A stretch of 10,104 nt of DNA, taken from the NCBI GenBank assembly GCA_045658425.1, contig JAZOVB010000181.1, positions 1 to 10,104 on the forward strand, given 5' to 3'. Source of the DNA: SIG450 sp045658425 (GTDB taxonomy: Bacteria; Bacillota; Clostridia; UMGS1840; HGM11507). This document shows positions 1 to 4,453 of this stretch, piece by piece. Made by a program: the position numbers and the translations under genes. The notes beneath the pieces are model-generated. The model saw only the letters and a program-made list of their open reading frames with translations, ran no database searches and was not told where the DNA came from. Position 1 is the stretch's first letter, and every line of letters starts with the position of its first letter.

Positions 1-195
1 GTTATTCAAAAAAATAAGCTCTATTTCCCTGTTGCTCAGAGAAAGCACCTTCCGAAGCTTTAATATATCCGATACAGTAAATTCAAATTCACCCGATAAT
101 TTCTTTCTCCAAATTTTCTCTTTAATGCCAATGATTTTACAAAGCTCACGCTCTGTTAATGATGACTTTTCTATCACCTTGATAAGATACTCCAC
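1..195 (-). CDS. Partial small helix-turn-helix regulator, C-terminus beyond left edge
   Basis: A minus-strand reading frame is open from the left edge. From a GTG at 195 it gives 65 visible residues starting MEYLIKVIEKSSLTERELCK, then a probable recognition helix (IGIKEKIWRKKLSGEF) and the segment LSLSNREIELIF. This spacing is that of compact Xre/Cro-like proteins in which a short linker is followed by an S-x-x-E-I-x-x-I-F helix. An in-frame ATG at 222 adds nine residues, but it has no ribosome binding site and would sit about 10 nt from the predicted transcription start. The GTG has AAAGGGG nine bases upstream and is preferred. The gene is divergent from the triple-HTH gene at 360, so the two probably share a control region. 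A DNA-binding role is inferred; the partner and target are unknown. Confidence 0.6.
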   Translation of the reverse strand, partial: MEYLIKVIEKSSLTERELCKIIGIKEKIWRKKLSGEFEFTVSDILKLRKVLSLSNREIELIFLNN

Positions 196-217
196 TTTAT
201 CACGCCCCTTTGTTTTT

Positions 218-230
218 CGCATTTTATGCG
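218..230. promoter_or_regulatory. Small perfect palindrome CGCATTTTATGCG
   Basis: Five base pairs (CGCAT/ATGCG) around a TTT centre. It lies just downstream of the predicted start of the minus-strand transcript and covers the alternative ATG at 222. It could be an operator for one of the two flanking HTH proteins or a 5'-UTR hairpin. The short length makes chance occurrence possible. Confidence 0.3.
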
Positions 231-238
231 ACAACATA

Positions 239-267
239 AATTTACCATATTTTGTTATATTTGTCAA
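239..267 (-). promoter_or_regulatory. Promoter for the left HTH gene
   Basis: On the minus strand there is a perfect -35 TTGACA (262-267), a 17-base spacer and a -10-like TAAATT (239-244, four of six matches to TATAAT). The predicted transcription start is near 232, giving a 5' leader of about 37 bases to the GTG start at 195. Confidence 0.55.
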
Positions 268-296
268 CAGAATTTTGAAGTTTTTTAAAAAAGTGA

Positions 297-325
297 TTGA
301 AAGTATTTTTATAATATGATAAAAT
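297..325 (+). promoter_or_regulatory. Promoter for the triple-HTH gene
   Basis: TTGAAA (297-302), a 17-base spacer and TAAAAT (320-325), about 35 bases upstream of the chosen start at 360. It is divergent from the minus-strand promoter at 239-267, with about 30 bases between the two -35 elements. Confidence 0.6.
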
Positions 326-359
326 AGCAGTAGTTCGGAAAATGTTGGGAGATGAAAAT

Positions 360-1175
360 ATGACCATTGGAGAACGAATGCGTGAGCAAAGAACAAAGCT
401 TGATATCAAACCTAAAGATATAGCAGATAAAATCGGAAAGTCTGTATCCACTTATTACAGATATGAAACCGGAGAAATTGAAAAGCTTACAATTTCCAAA
501 ATGTGCGAAATTGCAGGTCTTCTTAATGTGTCTCCTATTTATTTGCTTCTTGGCTTAAATTCTGACTCTGTTGATACAGCCCCCCACTCTTCTGACCTTA
601 ACAACTGTATAATTATGGTTTTTTCAAAGCAATTGAAAAAGCTAAGAAGTGCATATGAAATGTCTACAACAGAGCTATGCAAAAGATTAAAAGAACACTC
701 GGGAATAAATGTAACTGAAAAAGATATTGATAATTGGGAAAATGGTATTCAATCTCCTGAAATAATATCTCTTGTTTCAATTGCTGATATTTTCAAGGTA
801 TCACCAAATTATCTTTTAGGACTAAAAAACTTTTCTGATTTTACCAAAACAAGTGTAAACAAGGTGAAAGAACATTCTGCTCGCTGGTTAAAGGAAAATC
901 TTTCTTCCTTGATTTCAAGTAACAGTATGCCTAAAAACATATTAGCTGAAAAAACCGGAATACCACTAAGTAAAATCGAGGCTTATTCAACAGGTGATGT
1001 ATATTCTGTTAATCCTGATGATGTAGTATTGATAGCAAAAGCATACGATATCCCTTTTCTTGACATACTATATGAAAAGGATACAACAGGAATTTTAAAT
1101 AAGCTTATATATCTTAATGCGGTTGATATTAAATTACTTGAAGAATACATTGACGAGCTTCTTTCAAATAAATAA
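360..1175 (+). CDS. Transcriptional regulator with three Xre-like HTH repeats
   Basis: A 271-residue cytoplasmic protein with no membrane segment. The start is ATG 360 (MTIGERMREQRTKL), served by GGGAG eight bases upstream; an upstream ATG at 342 has no such site. Residues about 1-65 are a clear Cro/C1 (Xre) HTH: GERMREQR, then a DIADKIGKSVSTYYRYETGE recognition region, ending NVSPIYLLLG. Residues about 87-155 repeat the pattern (KQLKKLRSAYEMSTTELCKRL, with WENGIQSPE and VSPNYLLGL). Residues about 175-240 form a third, more diverged copy (ARWLKENLSSLI, KNILAEKTGIPLSKIEAYSTG, DIPFLDILY). A C-terminal helix (DIKLLEEYIDELL) may mediate oligomerisation. The gene is divergent from another HTH gene and precedes two tRNAs. 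Target genes cannot be read from the sequence. The first two repeats are convincing; the third is weaker. Confidence 0.85.
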   Translation: MTIGERMREQRTKLDIKPKDIADKIGKSVSTYYRYETGEIEKLTISKMCEIAGLLNVSPIYLLLGLNSDSVDTAPHSSDLNNCIIMVFSKQLKKLRSAYEMSTTELCKRLKEHSGINVTEKDIDNWENGIQSPEIISLVSIADIFKVSPNYLLGLKNFSDFTKTSVNKVKEHSARWLKENLSSLISSNSMPKNILAEKTGIPLSKIEAYSTGDVYSVNPDDVVLIAKAYDIPFLDILYEKDTTGILNKLIYLNAVDIKLLEEYIDELLSNK

Positions 1176-1194
1176 TTTTTTATTTATTTTCCTC

Positions 1195-1223
1195 TTGACA
1201 TTTACCAAAATATGAGGTATAAT
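1195..1223 (+). promoter_or_regulatory. Consensus promoter of the tRNA pair
   Basis: TTGACA (1195-1200), exactly 17 bases, then TATAAT (1218-1223): a full match to the housekeeping sigma factor consensus. The predicted transcript starts about 1230, thirteen bases before tRNA-Thr. The -35 begins only 20 bases after the stop codon of the regulator gene, and no terminator separates them. Confidence 0.92.
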
Positions 1224-1242
1224 AATCGTGTTGTGACGGCAT

Positions 1243-1318
<76 letters not shown>

Positions 1319-1327
1319 ATTTTTTAT

Positions 1328-1403
1328 GCACCATTAGCTCAGCTGGTAGAGCACCTGACTCTTAATCAGGGTGTCCAGGGTTCGAGTCCCTGATGGTGTA
1401 CCA
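1328..1403 (+). tRNA. tRNA-Lys, anticodon CTT
   Basis: A complete 76-nt cloverleaf. The acceptor GCACCAT pairs with ATGGTGT, the anticodon arm is CCTGA-CTCTTAA-TCAGG (anticodon CTT, reads AAG), the T arm is CAGGG-TTCGAGT-CCCTG, and discriminator A and CCA are encoded. It follows tRNA-Thr after nine bases. The first acceptor pair is G-U rather than the usual G-C. The 3' end faces the recombinase gene, so this tRNA is the likely integration target. Confidence 0.96.
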
Positions 1404-1408
1404 GAGAA

Positions 1409-1446
1409 ACTCTTAGAGCCTCAAGGCTTTGAGAGTTTTTTGTTTT
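1409..1446 (+). terminator. Rho-independent terminator after the tRNA pair
   Basis: A 12-bp stem (1409-1420 with 1425-1436, two wobble pairs) closed by a TCAA loop and followed by a T-rich run (1436-1447). It begins six bases after the encoded CCA of tRNA-Lys and ends the plus-strand tRNA transcript. Confidence 0.88.
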
Positions 1447-1490
1447 TAGTCAAAATGCTAAAAAATGCATTTTGACTAAATTTTGACTAA
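1446..1490. repeat. Three copies of TTAGTCAAAAT: candidate recombinase binding sites
   Basis: TTAGTCAAAATGC (1446-1458) faces its exact 13-base reverse complement (1467-1479) across an 8-base A-rich centre. A further direct copy of ATTTTGACTAA follows immediately (1480-1490). The last copy contains the TAG stop codon of the recombinase gene. Position between the tRNA 3' end and the recombinase gene suggests arm- or core-type integrase sites of attL. That function is inferred; the repeats themselves are plain in the sequence. Confidence 0.6.
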
Positions 1491-2623
1491 CAAATTTTTT
1501 TTGTAATATCAAAATAGTTATTAATTTTTCCAAAATATCCGTCATTATTTTTATTATCTAAATGAGTATATATTTTTAATGTCATCTCTATTGAAGAATG
1601 CCCCAACAAATATTGACACCTTTTTATATCTATACCTGCATAGTATAAATTTGTAGCATACGTATGTCTGAATGTATGCGGCGTAAATGCTATAGTTCTA
1701 TCCATATATTCATTTAATATTTTTTGTTCGTAAAAAAACAAATCATCTGCTGTAGCCTTGGTTTTTTTAATAATACTTTCCCACATCTTTCTAAAAGAAG
1801 ATCTTGACATTAATTCTCCATTTTTCATTGTAAATAAATTAATGTTCTTATTTTCCCAGAAGTATTTAGTAATTTCTTGATACAATACATCAGGAATTGG
1901 TATCTCTCTATAACCCGCTTTGCTTTTAGGTTCTTTTAAAACAGATTGATTTTCACGTATATCCAGACTTTTGCTTATTTTCAGCATTTTTGTATTATGA
2001 TTTATATCTCTAATATTTAATGCTAAAGCTTCTCCCCGCCTGATCCCGGTGTAATATAATAAGTTAATAAAAAGCCTCTCTTTATCAGTGTAATCAGTTT
2101 TTGAAATACACTCTTTTTCAAAATCGGTCAGAACACGTTTTTCTTCATGCTTTGATTTTATTTTATTCAAACTCAAACACACATTTTTATTTACAATCTC
2201 CTGCTCAACCGCCTTCTTTAATATCTGATTAAGAGTTAATTTATATATTTCTGCTGTTCTGATATTTTCTTTCTTTATTAAATCATTTATTACTTCTTGC
2301 ACTTGTATTGTTTTTAATTTTGAAATTTGAATCTTCCCGATCGTGGGTATAATGTGATTTCTCAAACATCTTTCGTACATAGCAAATGTTCCTCTTGAAA
2401 CATTAGCCTTATATACAGCTAACCATTTCATACTCCATTCTTCAATTGTAACCGAGTCTTCTATAACATTTAATCCTATAGCTAATTTCTCTTGAATTTC
2501 TCTCTCTTTTTTCTCAACCTCCTTAATTGTTTTGCCATAAACACTTTTCATCTTTCTTGTTCCATTAGAATTATATCCAACAAGAACTTGTTTGCAGTAT
2601 CTTCCATCTGCTCTTTTTTTCAT
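1487..2623 (-). CDS. Tyrosine recombinase (integrase) of a tRNA-targeted mobile element
   Basis: A 378-residue protein. The ATG at 2623 (MKKRADGRYCKQV) has GGAGG seven bases upstream; an in-frame ATG at 2680 would add 19 unlike residues. Domains: an N-terminal AP2-like arm-binding region (about 1-45), a SAM-like core-binding domain (about 55-150) and a catalytic domain (about 165-365). The full catalytic set is visible: Arg195 in TGIRRGEAL, Lys235 in KSKAGYREIPI, His316-x-x-Arg319 in HTFRHTYAT, His342 in LLGHSS and the nucleophile Tyr352 in IYTHL. Family knowledge: such enzymes carry out site-specific integration and excision, as in Tn916-like integrative elements and phages. It is preceded by an excisionase-like gene and converges on tRNA-Lys. 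All catalytic residues are present, so it may still be active. Confidence 0.95.
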   Translation of the reverse strand: MKKRADGRYCKQVLVGYNSNGTRKMKSVYGKTIKEVEKKEREIQEKLAIGLNVIEDSVTIEEWSMKWLAVYKANVSRGTFAMYERCLRNHIIPTIGKIQISKLKTIQVQEVINDLIKKENIRTAEIYKLTLNQILKKAVEQEIVNKNVCLSLNKIKSKHEEKRVLTDFEKECISKTDYTDKERLFINLLYYTGIRRGEALALNIRDINHNTKMLKISKSLDIRENQSVLKEPKSKAGYREIPIPDVLYQEITKYFWENKNINLFTMKNGELMSRSSFRKMWESIIKKTKATADDLFFYEQKILNEYMDRTIAFTPHTFRHTYATNLYYAGIDIKRCQYLLGHSSIEMTLKIYTHLDNKNNDGYFGKINNYFDITKKIC

Positions 2624-2654
2624 AATACAACCTCCACATATGTAAGAAGCGTAT

Positions 2655-2680
2655 ATGATATTCCATACACATAATATCAT
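2655..2680 (-). promoter_or_regulatory. Hairpin between two possible integrase starts
   Basis: ATGATATT pairs perfectly with AATATCAT (2655-2662 with 2673-2680) around a 10-base loop. On the minus strand the hairpin begins with the upstream in-frame ATG (2680), which has its own AAAGGAAG site, and ends about 30 bases before the GGAGG-served ATG at 2623. It may affect which start is used or the stability of the leader. Confidence 0.35.
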
Positions 2681-2713
2681 ATTTATCTTCCTTTTTTAAT
2701 GGACTGTTAAGAT

Positions 2714-2899
2714 TTATATATATTTATACGATTTTTTATGTTGCATCTCTCTCCATTTATAGTATTTTTCCATATCAACATACCAATGTCCGCAAATATT
2801 ATAAGCCGGAAAGCCATCAGAATGCACCCATTTTAGTGCAGTTGTTCTGGGAACTTCAAATTCCTTACAAAAAGTATTTAATTTCATTTGTTTGGACAT
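2714..2899 (-). CDS. Excisionase-like small HTH protein
   Basis: A 61-residue basic protein, MSKQMKLNTFCKEFEVPRTT at its start, with GGAGG seven bases before the ATG. The pattern is a MerR/AlpA-type winged HTH: FCKEFEVPRTTALKWVHSDG (helix-turn-helix), PAYNICGHWYVDMEKYYKW (wing and second helix). The HWYVDMEKYYKW segment matches the way small excisionases read the site after a beta-wing. It lies 90 bases upstream of the integrase gene on the same strand. Family knowledge: such proteins bend attachment-site DNA and steer the recombinase toward excision. The role is assigned from size, fold pattern and position; a plain transcription regulator is the alternative. Confidence 0.75.
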   Translation of the reverse strand: MSKQMKLNTFCKEFEVPRTTALKWVHSDGFPAYNICGHWYVDMEKYYKWREMQHKKSYKYI

Positions 2900-2930
2900 A
2901 TCATATCCTCCACATTTTACATATATATTG

Positions 2931-3215
2931 TCAAAAATTCATCAATTTTATAATTAGATTTTCTAAAACATTCCTACTGCTAAGTGTTTTACAGCATAGC
3001 TCCGAATGCAACGTTTGTGTTATCGTATGCATCCAGATAACTCCCGCTCCCGCCGGGCACAAGTATAGTGCAAGTATCTTATCCTCCATATCGTCTTCGC
3101 AATGCAAAGCACTACCTTTGCTTTACAGGCAAATATTTATCGCAAGCGTATTTCCTGATGTGCTCTTATATGGATTTTGTTTAGGAATGAGTTTTATTAA
3201 CTTGTCAAGGTGCAA
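2931..3215 (-). other. GC-richer structured block with an interrupted minus-strand reading frame
   Basis: This stretch has visibly more G+C than its surroundings, especially 3000-3130. On the minus strand one frame runs from a TTG at 3215 through KLIPKQNPYKSTSGNTLAIN to a TAA (3123-3125). It continues in the same frame past a poorly served ATG at 3089 (MEDKILALYLCPAGAGVIWM, no ribosome site) to a TGA at 2931-2933. Several short inverted repeats lie in it: GCAT/ATGC 2994-3009, GTTATC/GATAAC 3019-3041 and GCAAAG/CTTTGC 3104-3121. A plus-strand frame is open too. It may be a decayed gene, a structured RNA, or a transfer/replication site of the element. I do not recognise it. Confidence 0.35.
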
Positions 3216-3225
3216 TATAAAAGAG

Positions 3226-3284
3226 AAAGTTATTATTTTTTCAAAAAATATCTATCATACACCTTTTGAAAAAGTAATAACTTT
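3226..3284. repeat. Long AT-rich hairpin, 21-bp stem
   Basis: Bases 3226-3246 pair with 3264-3284 over 21 positions with one T-G wobble, leaving a 17-base loop. It lies downstream of the micro-ORF chain on the minus strand, 22 bases past the last stop codon. It may act as an mRNA 3' end, although no clean T-run follows on the minus strand. Confidence 0.6.
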
Positions 3285-3305
3285 AATAAAAGGGCTTCTT
3301 TAGTT

Positions 3306-3371
3306 TCACAAGAAATATAAATGTGTCATTAACCTCCACCTTTTAAAAAATATTTTCAAAATTTTTTTCAT
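3306..3371 (-). CDS. Micro-ORF, 21-residue cationic hydrophobic peptide
   Basis: ATG at 3371 has GGAGG seven bases upstream. The product begins MKKILKIFFKRWRL and ends THLYFL: four lysines and two arginines in an otherwise hydrophobic chain, resembling membrane-active or leader peptides. It is the last of three consecutive minus-strand micro-ORFs. Its start region lies in one of two copies of a duplicated 45-bp segment, so it looks like the beginning of the 44-codon ORF copied and then diverged. It could be a real peptide, a leader peptide, or a relic. No function is proposed. Confidence 0.3.
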   Translation of the reverse strand: MKKILKIFFKRWRLMTHLYFL

Positions 3372-3407
3372 TGGTACTCCTCCACTCATTTTTTAATACC
3401 TGAACGG
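3363..3407 (-). repeat. Duplicated ribosome-binding-site leader, copy 1
   Basis: This segment is an imperfect direct repeat of 3554-3598. On the minus strand both copies read CGTTCAG, a short variable part, AAAAAATGA, R (A/G), TGGAGGA, a variable five-base spacer, then AATGAAAA. The copies are 191 bases apart, so each starts a similar small reading frame. The shared bases include the ribosome binding site and start codon. Confidence 0.6.
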
Positions 3408-3436
3408 CCAACTATATCATCTTGTATATTACTCAT
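3386..3436 (-). CDS. Micro-ORF, 16 residues
   Basis: ATG at 3436 follows AAAGGGGGGG with a seven-base spacer and overlaps the end of the preceding 44-codon ORF (ATGAGTAA arrangement), a pattern seen in translational coupling. The product is MSNIQDDIVGRSGIKK, acidic then basic. It ends in a TGA sharing its bases with a following ATGA. This may be a truncated or frameshifted N-terminus of a longer gene rather than a complete product. Not recognised. Confidence 0.3.
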   Translation of the reverse strand: MSNIQDDIVGRSGIKK

Positions 3437-3563
3437 AAAGAATCCCCCCCTTTCGAAACGAAAAGGAAAAGAACCCTTCACTATTAATAAGACGGAGGGC
3501 TATGCCCATTTTGCTCACTTTTAGCAAAAAAAGTTGAAATTTTTTTAATTTTTTTATTTTCAT
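3429..3563 (-). CDS. Micro-ORF, 44-residue basic protein
   Basis: ATG at 3563 has GGAGG seven bases upstream. The product begins MKIKKLKKFQLFLLKVSK, a lysine-rich then hydrophobic segment, and ends FRKGGILYE. The DNA inside the ORF has several inverted repeats (for example GGGCATAGCCC on the minus strand) and a run of seven G near its end, so RNA or regulatory constraint could also explain it. It is the first of three consecutive micro-ORFs. No family is recognised. Good translation signals but short length make the coding call uncertain. Confidence 0.35.
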   Translation of the reverse strand: MKIKKLKKFQLFLLKVSKMGIALRLINSEGFFSFSFRKGGILYE

Positions 3564-3598
3564 TAGATTTCCTCCATTCATTTTTTGTGTCTGAACGA
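3554..3598 (-). repeat. Duplicated ribosome-binding-site leader, copy 2
   Basis: Partner of 3363-3407. This copy carries the ribosome binding site and ATG of the 44-codon ORF. It is one base shorter before AAAAAATGA, which shifts the frame upstream of the start relative to copy 1. Confidence 0.6.
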
Positions 3599-3670
3599 AG
3601 GTTTTTTACGGAAATCTAATACAATACGCAAACCACAGATGCGCCTGAATTAGAAGAAATTTATGAAAAA

Positions 3671-3715
3671 TAAAAAAGACCGCAAAAAGCCAGCCCCCGG
3701 CTTTCATATGGTCTT
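3671..3715 (-). terminator. Rho-independent terminator, minus strand
   Basis: A two-part stem: AAGACC/GGTCTT (3676-3681 with 3710-3715) and AAAGCC/GGCTTT (3686-3691 with 3699-3704). An internal loop separates the two parts and the end loop is C-rich. On the minus strand it is followed by a TTTTTTA run (3671-3677). It would end transcripts coming from the 3988 ORF or from the operon. Confidence 0.6.
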
Positions 3716-3797
3716 GAAAACGAGTTGAAGTTATTTTTTTAATTATTCGACCAAAAGGAGAACAACTTACAGAACTCATTTAACGGACACCTCACAA

Positions 3798-3832
3798 ACA
3801 AAAAAAGTGCCGCAGCAATTTGCTGCGACGCT
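3798..3832 (-). terminator. Rho-independent terminator, minus strand
   Basis: CGCAGCA/TGCTGCG (3811-3817 with 3821-3827) is extended by AGTGC/ACGCT (3806-3810 with 3828-3832, one mismatch and one wobble). On the minus strand it is followed by a run of seven T (3800-3806). It lies 54 bases after the stop of the 33-codon ORF. Confidence 0.75.
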
Positions 3833-3886
3833 TGTATCCTGTTATGCGATGTACTTTTACTCTTTGATTGAAAATTTACCTGTACC

Positions 3887-3988
3887 TCACTCTTTAGAAT
3901 AAAAAGCATCTATCGCAGCAAATTTCAAATTTAATATATATAAATTGACAGTATTTCTTTCGTATAAACAAAACTCAAAATATTTCAA
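3887..3988 (-). CDS. Small ORF, 33 residues, TTG start
   Basis: A strong site, AAAAGGAGG (3998-4006 on the minus strand), lies nine bases upstream of a TTG at 3988. The product reads KYFEFCLYERNTVNLYILNL after the initiator and ends DAFYSKE, rich in aromatic residues and without a clear membrane segment. A good minus-strand terminator follows at 3798-3832, so leader, ribosome site, ORF and terminator form a plausible small transcription unit. Upstream lies the hairpin/TGTCGA cluster at 4045-4205, which may control it. No family is recognised, and it may be a gene relic. Confidence 0.35.
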   Translation of the reverse strand: MKYFEFCLYERNTVNLYILNLKFAAIDAFYSKE

Positions 3989-4044
3989 ACTAATCAACCT
4001 CCTTTTGACATATACTTCTATAATTCCGTAACAATCTAAATAAG

Positions 4045-4205
4045 TATCGACATATTACCATTTTTTAACAAAAAATGCTGTCGAATTGTAGTTGATAAGT
4101 TATAAAACTTTTCGACAATTTCTTTGTATTTTTGATAGTTCAAGTTATTTTTCCACAATAAAAAAATAAATCGATAATATATTTGGTAATATACTGTCGA
4201 TTTAT
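4045..4205. promoter_or_regulatory. Cluster of TGTCGA boxes and nested hairpins; possible Spo0A-box region
   Basis: Motifs: TATCGACA (4045-4052), TGTCGAA (4079-4085), TTCGACA (4111-4117, within TTGTCGAAAA on the minus strand) and TGTCGAT (4195-4201). The 0A box bound by Spo0A is TGNCGAA, so the middle two match and the outer two differ at the last base. The boxes flank hairpins: CATTTTTT/AAAAAATG (4059-4077) inside the TCGACA/TGTCGA pair, AAGTT/AACTT (4097-4110), and a 13-bp stem AAATAAATCGATA against TGTCGATTTATTT. The segment is upstream of the 33-codon minus-strand ORF. Spo0A control is inferred. Confidence 0.4.
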
Positions 4206-4258
4206 TTACTTTTTTTGTAATTATAAAATTTATCTATAGTTGTTTATTTTTAATCTTT

Positions 4259-4434
4259 GGGGCATTTAGGTTTTAACCTCTGAAGAGATGAAAGAAAGGA
4301 AGTACCAAGCAAATATGCCCCATCGACTCTCAAAAATTAGTATTATCGTTGATAATTACCTCTTTACCGGTTTCAATTGCGAGGCATAAGGTTTAGATGC
4401 ATCATCTTAGCCTGGTGTGATGTTTACGACACCA
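4259..4434. other. Structured intergenic block with a possible gene remnant
   Basis: GGGGCAT (4259-4265) pairs with ATGCCCC (4315-4321) and encloses AGGTT/AACCT (4268-4279). Further hairpins are ATTATC/GATAAT (4342-4356) and TGGTGT/ACACCA (4413-4434). On the minus strand 4330-4392 encodes a 20-codon open segment ending AIETGKEVIINDNTNF before a TGA, with a stop just upstream; it reads like the last residues of a real protein. The block lies just downstream of the SGNH gene. It could be an end of a transposable element, a structured RNA or a decayed gene. I do not recognise it. Confidence 0.35.
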
Positions 4435-4453
4435 CAAATACAATGTGCTTGTT

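Noticed and set aside
2836..3303. Plus-strand open frame of 155 codons
   Set aside because: It lies antisense to the excisionase start and the structured block, lacks a ribosome binding site and has an unnatural, cysteine- and isoleucine-rich composition.
3620..3673. Plus-strand 17-codon tail TQTTDAPELEEIYEK ending in TAA
   Set aside because: It looks like the end of a real acidic protein but has no start and a stop just upstream; at most a gene relic, too short to call.
3606..3779. Minus-strand 57-codon ORF with a GAGGTG site before its ATG
   Set aside because: It reads straight through the terminator hairpin at 3676-3715, so the sequence is better explained by RNA structure than by coding.
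3960..4030. TTGACA-like and TATAAT-like hexamers near 3948 and 4006
   Set aside because: The spacings to the nearest partner hexamers are about 8 or 12 bases, too short for a working promoter.
4290..4385. Plus-strand 31-codon ORF starting MKERKYQANMPHRL
   Set aside because: The ATG has a purine stretch too close to it to serve as a ribosome site, and the ORF lies inside a structured block with open frames on both strands.
2900..4450. Second attachment site (copy of the tRNA-Lys 3' end)
   Set aside because: I looked for copies of the last bases of tRNA-Lys and found only short chance matches such as GTACCA near 4303, so no attR is claimed.
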